This document shows positions 25,142 through 32,747 of a DNA stretch of 64,000 bases, one piece after another; position 1 is the first letter of the stretch, and every line of letters starts with the position of its first letter. The notes below the pieces were generated by a model. The model did not search any database. It saw only the letters and a program-made list of their open reading frames with translations, and was not told where the DNA came from. This DNA is from Roseicella aerolata (lineage in GTDB: Bacteria > Pseudomonadota > Alphaproteobacteria > Acetobacterales > Acetobacteraceae). The stretch is from contig NZ_JAJAQI010000013.1 of the NCBI RefSeq assembly GCF_020523605.1, positions 62,001 to 126,000 of the forward strand, written 5' to 3'. Made by a program: the position numbers and the translations under genes.

Positions 25142-26758
25142 ATGGCCCAGGCCAGGCCTGACTTCGACGCTGTCGTCATCGGCGCCGGATTCTCCGGCAT
25201 GCACGCCCTGAAATCCCTGCGCGACCGGCTGGGCCTGAAGGTCCGGGTCTATGAGGCCGGCGAGACGGTGGGCGGCACCTGGTACTGGAACCGCTATCCC
25301 GGCGCGCGCTGCGATTCCGACAGCTACATCTACTGCTTCACCTGGGACAGGCAGTTGCTGCAGGACTGGGAGTGGTCCGAGCGCTACCCCGAGCAGCCGG
25401 AGATCCTGCGCTACCTGGAGCATGTGGCGAAGCGGCACGACCTGAAGCGCGACATGCGCTTCAACACGCGCGTGACGGGCGCCGAATTCGACGAGGCGAA
25501 CGACCTCTGGACCATCCACACCAACCAGGATGAGACGGTGACGGCGCGCTTCCTGATCACCGCCGTCGGCACGCTCTCCCACCGCAACATCCCGCAGGTG
25601 AAGGGGCTGGATCGCTTCCAGGGCCGCTGGTACCACACCAGCGCCTTCCCCAAGGGCGGCGTGGACTTCACCGGCAAGCGCGTGGCGGTGGTCGGCACCG
25701 GCGCGACCGCGGTGCAGGCTATCCCCGTCATCGCGCAGCAGGCCAAGCAGCTCACCGTCTTCCAGCGCACCGCCAATTACTGCGTGCCCGCGCGCAACGG
25801 CAAGGTGGACCCGGAGGTCGTGGCGGCCCGCAAGGCGGAGTATGACGACATCGTCCGCCGCATCCGGGAATCCCCCTTCGGGCAGGAACACTACCCGATC
25901 CCGAAATCGGTCTTCGACGTCACGCCGGAGGAGCGGGAGCGCATCTTCGACGCGATGTGGGACAAGGGCGGCTTCGCCTTCTGGATCGGCAATTTCCAGG
26001 ACATGCTCTCGAACCCCGAGGCGAACGAGATCTGCGCCGACTATCTGCGGCGGCGCATCCGCCGCACGGTGAAGGACCCGGAGGTGGCGGAGCGGCTGAT
26101 CCCGAAGAGCCACTACTACGGCACCAAGCGCCAGCCGCTGGACACCAACTACTACGAGACCTTCAACAAGGACAACGTGCTGCTGGTCGACGCGAAGACC
26201 GATGGCGAGATCGAGGAGATCACCGAGCGCGGCATCCGCGCCGGCGGCAAGGAGTACGAGGCGGACATCATCGTCTTCGCCACCGGCTTCGATGCCATGA
26301 CCGGCCCGCTGAAGGCGCTGAACCTGCGCGGCCGCGGCGGCCGGAAGCTGGAGGAAGCGTGGCAGGACGGGCCGCACACCTATCTCGGCATCGCCGTCGC
26401 GGGCTTCCCCAACCTCTTCACCATCACCGGGCCGCAGAGCCCCTCCGTGCTGACCAACATGCCGGCGGCGATCGAGCAGCATGTGGAGTGGGTCACCGAC
26501 TGCATCGAGGCGATGCGGAAGGAGGGACGCAGGCGGATCGAGGCGGAGTCGGAGGCGCAGGAGGCCTGGGGCCGGCACGTGAACGAGGTGATCAGCGGCA
26601 CGCTCTTCCCCACCGCCAACTCCTGGTACATGGGCGCGAACATCCCGGGCAAGCCGCGCACCTTCCTGCCCTATCTCGATCCCGCCGGCCTCGGCGGCTA
26701 CCGCAAGCGCTGCGAGGAGATCGCGGCCAGGGGCTATGAAGGCTTCGCGCTGGCCTGA
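25142..26758 (+). CDS. Flavin monooxygenase of Baeyer-Villiger type
   Basis: 538 residues, preceded by AGGGAGGA. The first Rossmann motif is GAGFSG (14-19), and the second, for NADPH, is GTGATA (about 185-190). Between them, near residues 159-170, lies FQGRWYHTSAFP, which matches the Baeyer-Villiger fingerprint FxGxxxHxxxW(P/D) except that Trp is replaced by Phe. TWYWNRYPGARCDSD near residue 47 is also typical of cyclohexanone-monooxygenase-like enzymes. The enzyme would insert one oxygen atom into a ketone to give an ester or lactone, using FAD, NADPH and O2. The next gene, 15 bp downstream, is an alpha/beta hydrolase that could open the ester. Confidence 0.92.
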   Translation: MAQARPDFDAVVIGAGFSGMHALKSLRDRLGLKVRVYEAGETVGGTWYWNRYPGARCDSDSYIYCFTWDRQLLQDWEWSERYPEQPEILRYLEHVAKRHDLKRDMRFNTRVTGAEFDEANDLWTIHTNQDETVTARFLITAVGTLSHRNIPQVKGLDRFQGRWYHTSAFPKGGVDFTGKRVAVVGTGATAVQAIPVIAQQAKQLTVFQRTANYCVPARNGKVDPEVVAARKAEYDDIVRRIRESPFGQEHYPIPKSVFDVTPEERERIFDAMWDKGGFAFWIGNFQDMLSNPEANEICADYLRRRIRRTVKDPEVAERLIPKSHYYGTKRQPLDTNYYETFNKDNVLLVDAKTDGEIEEITERGIRAGGKEYEADIIVFATGFDAMTGPLKALNLRGRGGRKLEEAWQDGPHTYLGIAVAGFPNLFTITGPQSPSVLTNMPAAIEQHVEWVTDCIEAMRKEGRRRIEAESEAQEAWGRHVNEVISGTLFPTANSWYMGANIPGKPRTFLPYLDPAGLGGYRKRCEEIAARGYEGFALA

Positions 26759-26773
26759 GGGGAGGGGACGGTC

Positions 26774-27826
26774 ATGGAGAACGCCTACTACTCGCAGGCG
26801 GTGCACGGCCCCTTCGAGTTGCACGACATCGGCAATCTGGAACTCGAGGAAGGCGGCACGATCCGCGGCTGCAATCTGGCCGTCGCCACGCATGGCCGGC
26901 TGAACGCCGCGAAGGACAACGCCATCCTGGTGCCGACCTGGTATTCCGGGACCAACAAGATCCTGGAGCAGGTCTTCATCGGGCCCGGCCGCGCGCTGGA
27001 CCCGGAGAAGTATTGCATCATCGTCGTCAACCAGATCGGCAACGGTCTCTCCTCCTCCCCGCACAACACGCCGGCGCCGGCCGGGGCGGGGCATTTCCCG
27101 CGCGTGCGCATCGGCGACGACGTGCGCGCACAGCACCGCCTGGTCACGCAGGTGCTGGGGCTGGAGAGGCTGGCGCTGGTGGTCGGCGGCTCCATGGGCG
27201 CGCAGCAGACCTATGAATGGGCGGTGCGCTACCCGGAGATGGTGCAGCGCGCCGCGCCCATCGCCGGCACGGCGCGCAATACCGAGCACGACTTCCTCTT
27301 CACCGAGACGCTGTGCGAGGCCATCACCTCCGACCCCGGCTTCGCCAGGGGCTTCTACCGCTCGCCCGAGGATGTGCGGGAGGGCCTGCTGCGCCATGCG
27401 AAGATGTGGGCGGTGATGGGCTGGAGCACGGAGTTCTTCCAGGCGAAGCGCTACCGGACGCTCGGCTTCTCCTCGCTCGACGACTTCATCGTGAACTTCA
27501 TGTTCGCCTATTTCAGCACCATGGATCCCAACAACCTGCTCTGCATGGCCTGGAAATGGCAGCGCGGCGATGTCAGCCGCATGACGGGCGGGGACCTGCG
27601 CGCGGCGCTCGGGCGGATCAGGGCGAAGACCTTCGTCATGCCGATGAGCTCGGACATGTTCTTCCCGCCCGCCGACTGCCAGGCGGAGTGGCGGCTGATC
27701 CCGGATGCGGAATTCCGCCCGGTCGAGACCATCGACGGCCATCTCGCGCTGTTCGGGGCCGACCCGAATGCGATCGCGCAGATCGACCGGCACCTGAAGG
27801 AGCTGCTGGCGGCGAAGGTGGCGTAG
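26774..27826 (+). CDS. Alpha/beta hydrolase related to homoserine O-acetyltransferase (MetX-like)
   Basis: 350 residues. The nucleophile elbow is GGSMGAQQ with Ser140. Acid and base are likely in PMSSDMFFPP and DGHLALFGADP, in the usual order. The overall layout (NAILVPTWYSG, IVVNQIGNGLSSSP near the oxyanion region) is that of the MetX/homoserine acetyltransferase superfamily, but several members hydrolyse esters. It begins 15 bp after the Baeyer-Villiger monooxygenase and has no other methionine genes beside it. I therefore favour hydrolysis of the ester or lactone made by that enzyme; this is inference from context. Confidence 0.85.
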   Translation: MENAYYSQAVHGPFELHDIGNLELEEGGTIRGCNLAVATHGRLNAAKDNAILVPTWYSGTNKILEQVFIGPGRALDPEKYCIIVVNQIGNGLSSSPHNTPAPAGAGHFPRVRIGDDVRAQHRLVTQVLGLERLALVVGGSMGAQQTYEWAVRYPEMVQRAAPIAGTARNTEHDFLFTETLCEAITSDPGFARGFYRSPEDVREGLLRHAKMWAVMGWSTEFFQAKRYRTLGFSSLDDFIVNFMFAYFSTMDPNNLLCMAWKWQRGDVSRMTGGDLRAALGRIRAKTFVMPMSSDMFFPPADCQAEWRLIPDAEFRPVETIDGHLALFGADPNAIAQIDRHLKELLAAKVA

Positions 27827-27957
27827 GGCGGAGGGCCGTTCGGGCTGTCATGCCTGGCTCATGGCGTCCCGACCCGCGGCGGGTGCCGCGCAGCCAGGGC
27901 CCGGAGGGCCGCCGGCGTTCGAGGCAGGCCATGCGTCAGCATGTCATGCGCCAGGCA

Positions 27958-28848
27958 TCAGCGCGCTGCCGGCCCCTGCAGCAGCCAGACCGCGGCGGCG
28001 CCGAGCAGGACCGCCGCGGCGAGGCCGGGCGTCGGCGCCTCCCCCAGCAGCCAAGCGGCGCCGAGCGCGGTGACGGGCGGGACCAGGAAGAACAGCCCCG
28101 TCACCTGTCCCGCCGCGCCGCGCCCCAGCAACCAGAGCAGCAGCAGCGTCGCGCCCACCGAATTCGCCAGCACGGTCCAGAGGAAGGGCGCGAGGAATGC
28201 CGCGCTCCAGTCGATCGCACCCGGCCCGCCGGCCTCCAGCGCCAGCCAGCAGGCGGCCATCACCGCCGTGCCGGCCGCGAGCTGCACCGCAGCCGCGCCC
28301 AGCCCCTGGCCACCGCCGCCGAAGCGCTTCTGCCACAGCGCCGCGCCGGCGCCGCCGGCCAGCGCGATGGCCGCCAGCAGCATCACCATCGTCCCGCCGG
28401 TGCCGCCCGAGAGCTTCTCCCCCACCACCAGCAGCACCGCGCAGAGACCGAGCACCGCCGCCGCCAGCCGGCGCCGGGTGAAGGCCTCCCCCAGCAGCGG
28501 GGCGGCGCCGAGGGCGGTCGCCACCGGAATCAGCCCCACCACCAGCCCGGCGATGCCGACCGGCATGCCGAGCGCGATGCCGGCATAGATCCCGGCGTAA
28601 TGCGCCCCCTGCAGCAGCAGCCCGACCACCACCGCATGGAACAGCGCCGCGCCGCGCGGCCAGGGGGCACGCCAGAGCAGCGCCAGCAGCGCCAGCACCG
28701 CGGCGGCCAGCGCGAAGCGCAGGCCCGTCACCGCGAAGGGCGGCCCGTGCCGGATCGCCATGGCGCCGCCGAGGATGCCGGAGCTCCAGAGCGGCACGAA
28801 GCCGGCCGCCGCCGCCCGGCCGATCCAGGCAGCTCGGGTCTCGCTCAA
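27958..28848 (-). CDS. EamA-family (DMT) transporter
   Basis: 296 residues with about ten membrane helices arranged as two EamA repeats of five. The first repeat includes FVPLWSSGILGGAMAIRHG and the second ends with VTALGAAWLLGEAPT, both family hallmarks. DMT transporters export amino acids, metabolites or lipid-linked sugars. The start overlaps the end of the KpsS-like gene by 4 bp (ATGA), so it is coupled to the surface-glycan/polyketide block. That suggests, without proof, that it exports or flips a product or precursor of the block. Confidence 0.88.
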   Translation of the reverse strand: MSETRAAWIGRAAAAGFVPLWSSGILGGAMAIRHGPPFAVTGLRFALAAAVLALLALLWRAPWPRGAALFHAVVVGLLLQGAHYAGIYAGIALGMPVGIAGLVVGLIPVATALGAAPLLGEAFTRRRLAAAVLGLCAVLLVVGEKLSGGTGGTMVMLLAAIALAGGAGAALWQKRFGGGGQGLGAAAVQLAAGTAVMAACWLALEAGGPGAIDWSAAFLAPFLWTVLANSVGATLLLLWLLGRGAAGQVTGLFFLVPPVTALGAAWLLGEAPTPGLAAAVLLGAAAVWLLQGPAAR

Positions 28849-30086
28849 AGAATTACATCCGGCAGCGGCTGGTTCACCATGCCCAGATGCAGCCGCCGCA
28901 CCGCCCCGGCCACCGCCACATCCAGCCCGGGCCGGCCGTAGAACCGCCCGCGCACATGCAGGCAGGCGGCGATGGCGCGGAGGAAGGCATCCGCGAGATG
29001 CGGCTCGGGCGGCGGCGCGGCCTGCCAGAAGGCATCGCGCTCCCCCAGCCAGGTGAGGCCCGGCACCTGGTAGATCGCCCGCCCCAGCGCCATGACCGGC
29101 CGGCCGAGCGCGATCGCCTGCACCGCGAGGGTGCTGTTGATGGTGACGGTGCCGCGGCAGGCGAGGATCGCCGGCTCGGCCGGCAGGGCGCCGTCCAGCA
29201 GATGAACCCGGCCCGCCAGCCCGGCTTCCGCCGCCAGCCGCGCCAGCCTCGATCCCCAGCGCTTCAGCCCGGGATCGAGCGGATGCACCTTCACCAGCAA
29301 CCGCCCGTCCGCCGGCGCGCCGCGGGCGAAGCTGCCGAGCACGGCCCGCAGCGCCGAATCATTGTCCGCGAAGTCGGAATAGGCGCGGATGGAGTAGTCG
29401 TTCTCCATCTGCATGGCGAAGAGCCAGAGCGGCCCGTGCGGCGCCAGTTCGGCCAGCAACCGCGCCGCCTTCGCCGTCTCCGCCCGGCGCCGCCACAGCC
29501 GCAGCCCGGTGCCGAGATAGGCCGGCACCGGATGGTGCAGCAGGTAGCTCTCGTAATGCGGGAAGGGCCAGGGCAGCAGGGAAGCGAGATGGGCGGTCAC
29601 GTCCCAGCGCGCCTGCAGGGCGAAATCGTCCGCGTAGCGCGGCGTGGGGTCGATCGCCGGGCAATTCTCGGCCAGGGTCAGGATCGCCGCCGGGTCGCGC
29701 GGGAAGCGGCTGCCCGCGCCCATCGCGTCGCGCTCCAGCACGATCCAGTCGGGGCGGAGATAGCCGTAATCCGTCACCGTCACCGCGATGCCGCGCGCCC
29801 GGGCCTCGGCGATGGCGACGAGGTGGTAGGGCCGCTGCTCGCCGAGCAGGACGAGGTCGGTGACCTGCTCCCGCTCCAGATAGGCCGCGATGAAGCCCGG
29901 CCAGTCCATGGCGCGGCCGCGAAAATCCGTGGCATCGCTGCCGTCCCAGAACAGCCGGTCGCCGAGGCTGAGATTGATCCGGCGCGTCTGGTGGCCGAGC
30001 GCGCGCAGCCCTGCCGCCATCTCGGCGAAGAAGGGGCCGATCGGGCCTTGCAGGAACAGGAAGCAACGCGGCGGTGGGGACGGCAT
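28845..30086 (-). CDS. KpsS/LipB-like capsule glycosyltransferase
   Basis: 413 residues from the ATG at 30086; a longer frame adds 38 basic, low-complexity residues. The N-terminus CFLFLQGPIGPFFAEMAAGL and the C-terminal pattern LLVKVHPLDPGLKRW, then TVTINSTLAVQAIALGRPV followed by MALGRAIYQVPGL, are characteristic of KpsS/KpsC-type capsule proteins. In E. coli these proteins add beta-Kdo residues to a lyso-phospholipid to start group 2 capsules. No kpsC, kpsMTED or Kdo genes are nearby, so the acceptor here may differ, possibly the product of the adjacent polyketide block. It is coupled to the EamA gene downstream. Confidence 0.85.
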   Translation of the reverse strand: MPSPPPRCFLFLQGPIGPFFAEMAAGLRALGHQTRRINLSLGDRLFWDGSDATDFRGRAMDWPGFIAAYLEREQVTDLVLLGEQRPYHLVAIAEARARGIAVTVTDYGYLRPDWIVLERDAMGAGSRFPRDPAAILTLAENCPAIDPTPRYADDFALQARWDVTAHLASLLPWPFPHYESYLLHHPVPAYLGTGLRLWRRRAETAKAARLLAELAPHGPLWLFAMQMENDYSIRAYSDFADNDSALRAVLGSFARGAPADGRLLVKVHPLDPGLKRWGSRLARLAAEAGLAGRVHLLDGALPAEPAILACRGTVTINSTLAVQAIALGRPVMALGRAIYQVPGLTWLGERDAFWQAAPPPEPHLADAFLRAIAACLHVRGRFYGRPGLDVAVAGAVRRLHLGMVNQPLPDVIL

Positions 30087-30265
30087 GCGGGGCGTATGTT
30101 CCGGCGCGTTTGTCGGAAAGGTTGATTGCCGGCCGGGGCGGCGCGGGTCAAGCCGTGGCCGCGGTGCCGCCGCCCGGCCCGCCGCGGGCAGCACGGCCAT
30201 GTTGCCCTTGCCTCCGCAGAATCATGAGTGGGGCTGCGGCGGCCTGTCGGCCCCGGCGCCCCGGC

Positions 30266-30344
30266 TCACGTCCATCCGCTGTCGTTCTTTGTTTTTCGAG
30301 CGGAGTCAGGCTCCTTGGCGTTCACGCCCGTCCGCGATCCGCTC
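30266..30344 (+). repeat. Dispersed extragenic palindrome, copy C
   Basis: The core GGCGTTCACGCCC followed by GTCCGCGATCCGCTC is at 30317-30344. Upstream, ACGTCCATCCGCTGT and a T-rich spacer match the corresponding part of the 100-bp copy at 54578-54677. The left end is blurred. The core overlaps the last codons of the formyltransferase gene on the opposite strand. Confidence 0.75.
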
Positions 30345-31122
30345 CGTGCCAGGCGGCGCGCAGGTCCGCGCCATCCACCAGCCGCCTGCCGCGGGCGGCC
30401 AAGCCGCGCAGCAGGGCGGGCGGCGGGAAGGGGCAGTAGGGCAGCGGCGCCACCGGCCGCTCCTCGGCCGTGCCGGCCGCGAGGGCCGCCAGCACCTCCG
30501 CCAGCAGCGGCACGCCCGCTAGGTGCAGCGCCCGTGCCGCGGCGCTGGCCGTCACGCCGGGGGGCAGCGGGACCTCCCGCTGGGCCAGGATCCCGCCGGC
30601 ATCGATACGCGGCACCAGGCGGTGCACGGTGACGCCGAATCGGGGCGTCGCCTCGGCCAGTGCCCAGAGGGTCGGCACCGGGCCGCGATGCAGCGGCAGC
30701 AGGGAAGGATGCAGGTTGATCCCGCCGAGCGGCGCCAGCGCGAGCGTCCCGGCCGAGAAGATCTGGTCGAAATGGAAGGAGAGGATCAGGTCCGGCCGCG
30801 CCGCCCGCAGCGCCGCCACGGTCTCCGTCCCGTTCACGTCCCGCACCCGGTGCAGCGGGATGCCCCGCGCGGCGGCGAGGCTCTCCAGGCGCGAGGGACC
30901 CGGCCGCAGCCCGGGCAGGGCGTAGTTCGCCCAGAGAAAGGGCAGCAGGCGCGGGCCGGAGCGCCGGAGATGCCGCCAGCCCTGCCGCAGCGGGCCGCCG
31001 GCCCCGGGGCGGAAGGGGTCGGAGCGGCCGAGCAGCACCACCTGCGCCGCATGGTCCCGCAGGAAGGCCGCGACCGCCTCGGCATTCGGCGCGGCCTCGA
31101 GCGTGAAGAGGGCGATGCGCAC
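30322..31122 (-). CDS. Formyltransferase (methionyl-tRNA formyltransferase fold, N-terminal domain only)
   Basis: 266 residues. The formyl-transfer centre is intact: INLHPSLLPLHRGPVP provides the Asn and His, and VPRIDAGGILAQ the Asp. The C-terminal tRNA-binding domain of Fmt is absent, as in sugar-amine N-formyltransferases of surface glycans. The likely donor is 10-formyltetrahydrofolate and the acceptor a free amino group. The gene starts 25 bp after the alpha-oxoamine synthase gene, whose product would carry such an amine. The last residues (GADRGRA) and the stop codon are supplied by a dispersed repeat that overlaps the gene end, so the original C-terminus may have been different. Confidence 0.85.
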   Translation of the reverse strand: MRIALFTLEAAPNAEAVAAFLRDHAAQVVLLGRSDPFRPGAGGPLRQGWRHLRRSGPRLLPFLWANYALPGLRPGPSRLESLAAARGIPLHRVRDVNGTETVAALRAARPDLILSFHFDQIFSAGTLALAPLGGINLHPSLLPLHRGPVPTLWALAEATPRFGVTVHRLVPRIDAGGILAQREVPLPPGVTASAAARALHLAGVPLLAEVLAALAAGTAEERPVAPLPYCPFPPPALLRGLAARGRRLVDGADLRAAWHGADRGRA

Positions 31123-31147
31123 GGGTCAGGCGGAGGGCAAGCGCCTG

Positions 31148-32467
31148 CTACACCACGCGCGCCACGGCCGCCCCGCCCCGCGCCGCGACCAGGGCCGCAA
31201 CGGTGCGGGCGATCTCCTCCTCCGTATGCTCGGCCGAGAGGAAGAAGCGCAGCCGCGCCGAACGCTCCGGCACTACGGGGAAGAGGATGGGCTGGACGTT
31301 CACCCCTGCCTCGAACAGCGCCGCCGCCATCCGCGCCGCGGCGACCGAACTGCCCAGGATGACCGGCACGATGCCGAGGCCGGCCGAACTGCCCGTGTCG
31401 AATCCCGCCTCCCGCGCCAGCCGCAGGAACAGGGCCGCGTTCGCCTGCAGCTTCGCCACGCGCCAGGGCTCCGCCTGCATCGCCTGCAGCGAGGCCAGCG
31501 CGGCGGCGGCGAGCGGCGGGGCGAGCCCGACCGAATAGACGAAGCCCGGCGCCGCATGCCGCAGCAGGTCGATCAACGGCTGTCTTCCGGCGATATAGCC
31601 GCCGCAGGCCGAGAGCGTCTTGGACAGCGTACCCATCCAGATATCGACCGCATCGGGCGCGATCCCGCATTGCTCGAAGCTGCCCCGGCCCGTCGCGCCA
31701 AGCACGCCGAGCGCATGCGCCTCATCGACCATCAGCAGCGCATCATGCTCGCGCGCCAGGGCGGCGAAGCGCGGGAGGTCGGGCACGTCGCCATCCATGC
31801 TGTAATGCCCTTCCAGCACCAGCAGCGCGCGGCCGTGCCGCCGGCGATGCGCCGCCAGCTCGCGTTCCGCGGCCCGCCAGTCATTGTGCGGGAAGGCGAC
31901 GCGCCGCGCGCCCGAAAGCCGTGCGCCTTCCGCCGCCGAGTTGTGGATGAGCTGGTCGTGCAGGATCAGGTCGCGCGCGCCCATCAGCTGGCCGATGACG
32001 GTCACGTTGGTCGCATGGCCGCTGACGAAGGTAAGGCAGGCTTCCGCCGCATAATTCGCCGCCAGCGCCGCTTCCAGCGCGCCATGCACCGGCCGCTCGC
32101 CGGAGGCGAGGCGGGAGGCGGAGGCGGAGACGCCATGCCGGTCGATCGCCGCCTTGGCCGCCGCGGCGATGCGCGGATCGCCGTTCAGGCCGAGATAGTT
32201 GTAGGAGGCGTAGTTCAGGAAGTCCCGCCCGCCGATCACGGTGCGGGCGCCCGCGACGCCCTCATGCGGCCGGAAATACGGGTTCTCCAGCCCGAGCGCC
32301 GCGCCCGCCTCCCGCACCATCTCGATGTCGCGCAGGCCGGGGAGCGTGGAGAGGTCCCGGCCCGGGCTCTCGGCGGGGGCCGCCTCGTCCTCCTTCCCGC
32401 CGCGGCGGGACAGGCGCTGCAGCAAGGCGGTGCGGGCCGTGGCGGAAAGGCCGAAGGACTGGGTCAT
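31148..32467 (-). CDS. Alpha-oxoamine synthase, PLP-dependent (AONS/KBL/SPT family)
   Basis: 439 residues from the ATG at 32467. The PLP lysine is Lys283 in GTLSKTLSACGGY. Other family marks are FLNYASYNYLGL, HDQLIHNSAAEGARLSGA, EGHYSMDGDVPDL and VDEAHALGVLG. Members condense an amino acid with an acyl thioester, losing CO2, to give an alpha-amino ketone: serine palmitoyltransferase, 5-aminolevulinate synthase, 8-amino-7-oxononanoate synthase, and Fum8p in fumonisin assembly. About 90 residues precede the conserved core. It lies directly downstream of a polyketide synthase that lacks a thioesterase. I infer that it takes the chain from the ACP and releases it. No biotin genes are nearby. Confidence 0.88.
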   Translation of the reverse strand: MTQSFGLSATARTALLQRLSRRGGKEDEAAPAESPGRDLSTLPGLRDIEMVREAGAALGLENPYFRPHEGVAGARTVIGGRDFLNYASYNYLGLNGDPRIAAAAKAAIDRHGVSASASRLASGERPVHGALEAALAANYAAEACLTFVSGHATNVTVIGQLMGARDLILHDQLIHNSAAEGARLSGARRVAFPHNDWRAAERELAAHRRRHGRALLVLEGHYSMDGDVPDLPRFAALAREHDALLMVDEAHALGVLGATGRGSFEQCGIAPDAVDIWMGTLSKTLSACGGYIAGRQPLIDLLRHAAPGFVYSVGLAPPLAAAALASLQAMQAEPWRVAKLQANAALFLRLAREAGFDTGSSAGLGIVPVILGSSVAAARMAAALFEAGVNVQPILFPVVPERSARLRFFLSAEHTEEEIARTVAALVAARGGAAVARVV

Positions 32468-32747
32468 GGCGCGGCGAGCCTCTGCCGGCCGGGCCGGCCG
32501 CCGGCAAGCCCTTGCCCGGGCCCGCAACGGCCATGGCAGGGCCGCGGGCCAGCCGGCAGACCCCATGGCCGCCAGCCCGCGGTCATCCCCCGGCGGCCGG
32601 GCCGGGGAGGCCGGGGCAGCGGGATCCGCGCCACGGGTCCGCCGCAGGCGGCGTGGACCGCCCGGCCGCGCGCCGCCAACCCCATCCGGGGCTTTCCGCG
32701 GCAGGGCCCGCGCCGCATGGCTCCGGCGGATCCGGCGCGCTCCGCCG
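32468..32747. other. 280-bp gap between synthase and oxoamine synthase genes
   Basis: Extremely G/C-rich with many CCGGCC/GGCCGG blocks that can fold. No gene, repeat copy or clear promoter is visible. An in-frame extension of the oxoamine synthase to an ATG at 32566 is possible but looks non-coding. Confidence 0.45.

Noticed and set aside
31148-32467. Assignment of the oxoamine synthase as BioF (biotin synthesis)
   Set aside because: No other biotin genes are near, the N-terminus is longer than usual, and the neighbours are a polyketide synthase and a formyltransferase. A tree would be needed to settle it.
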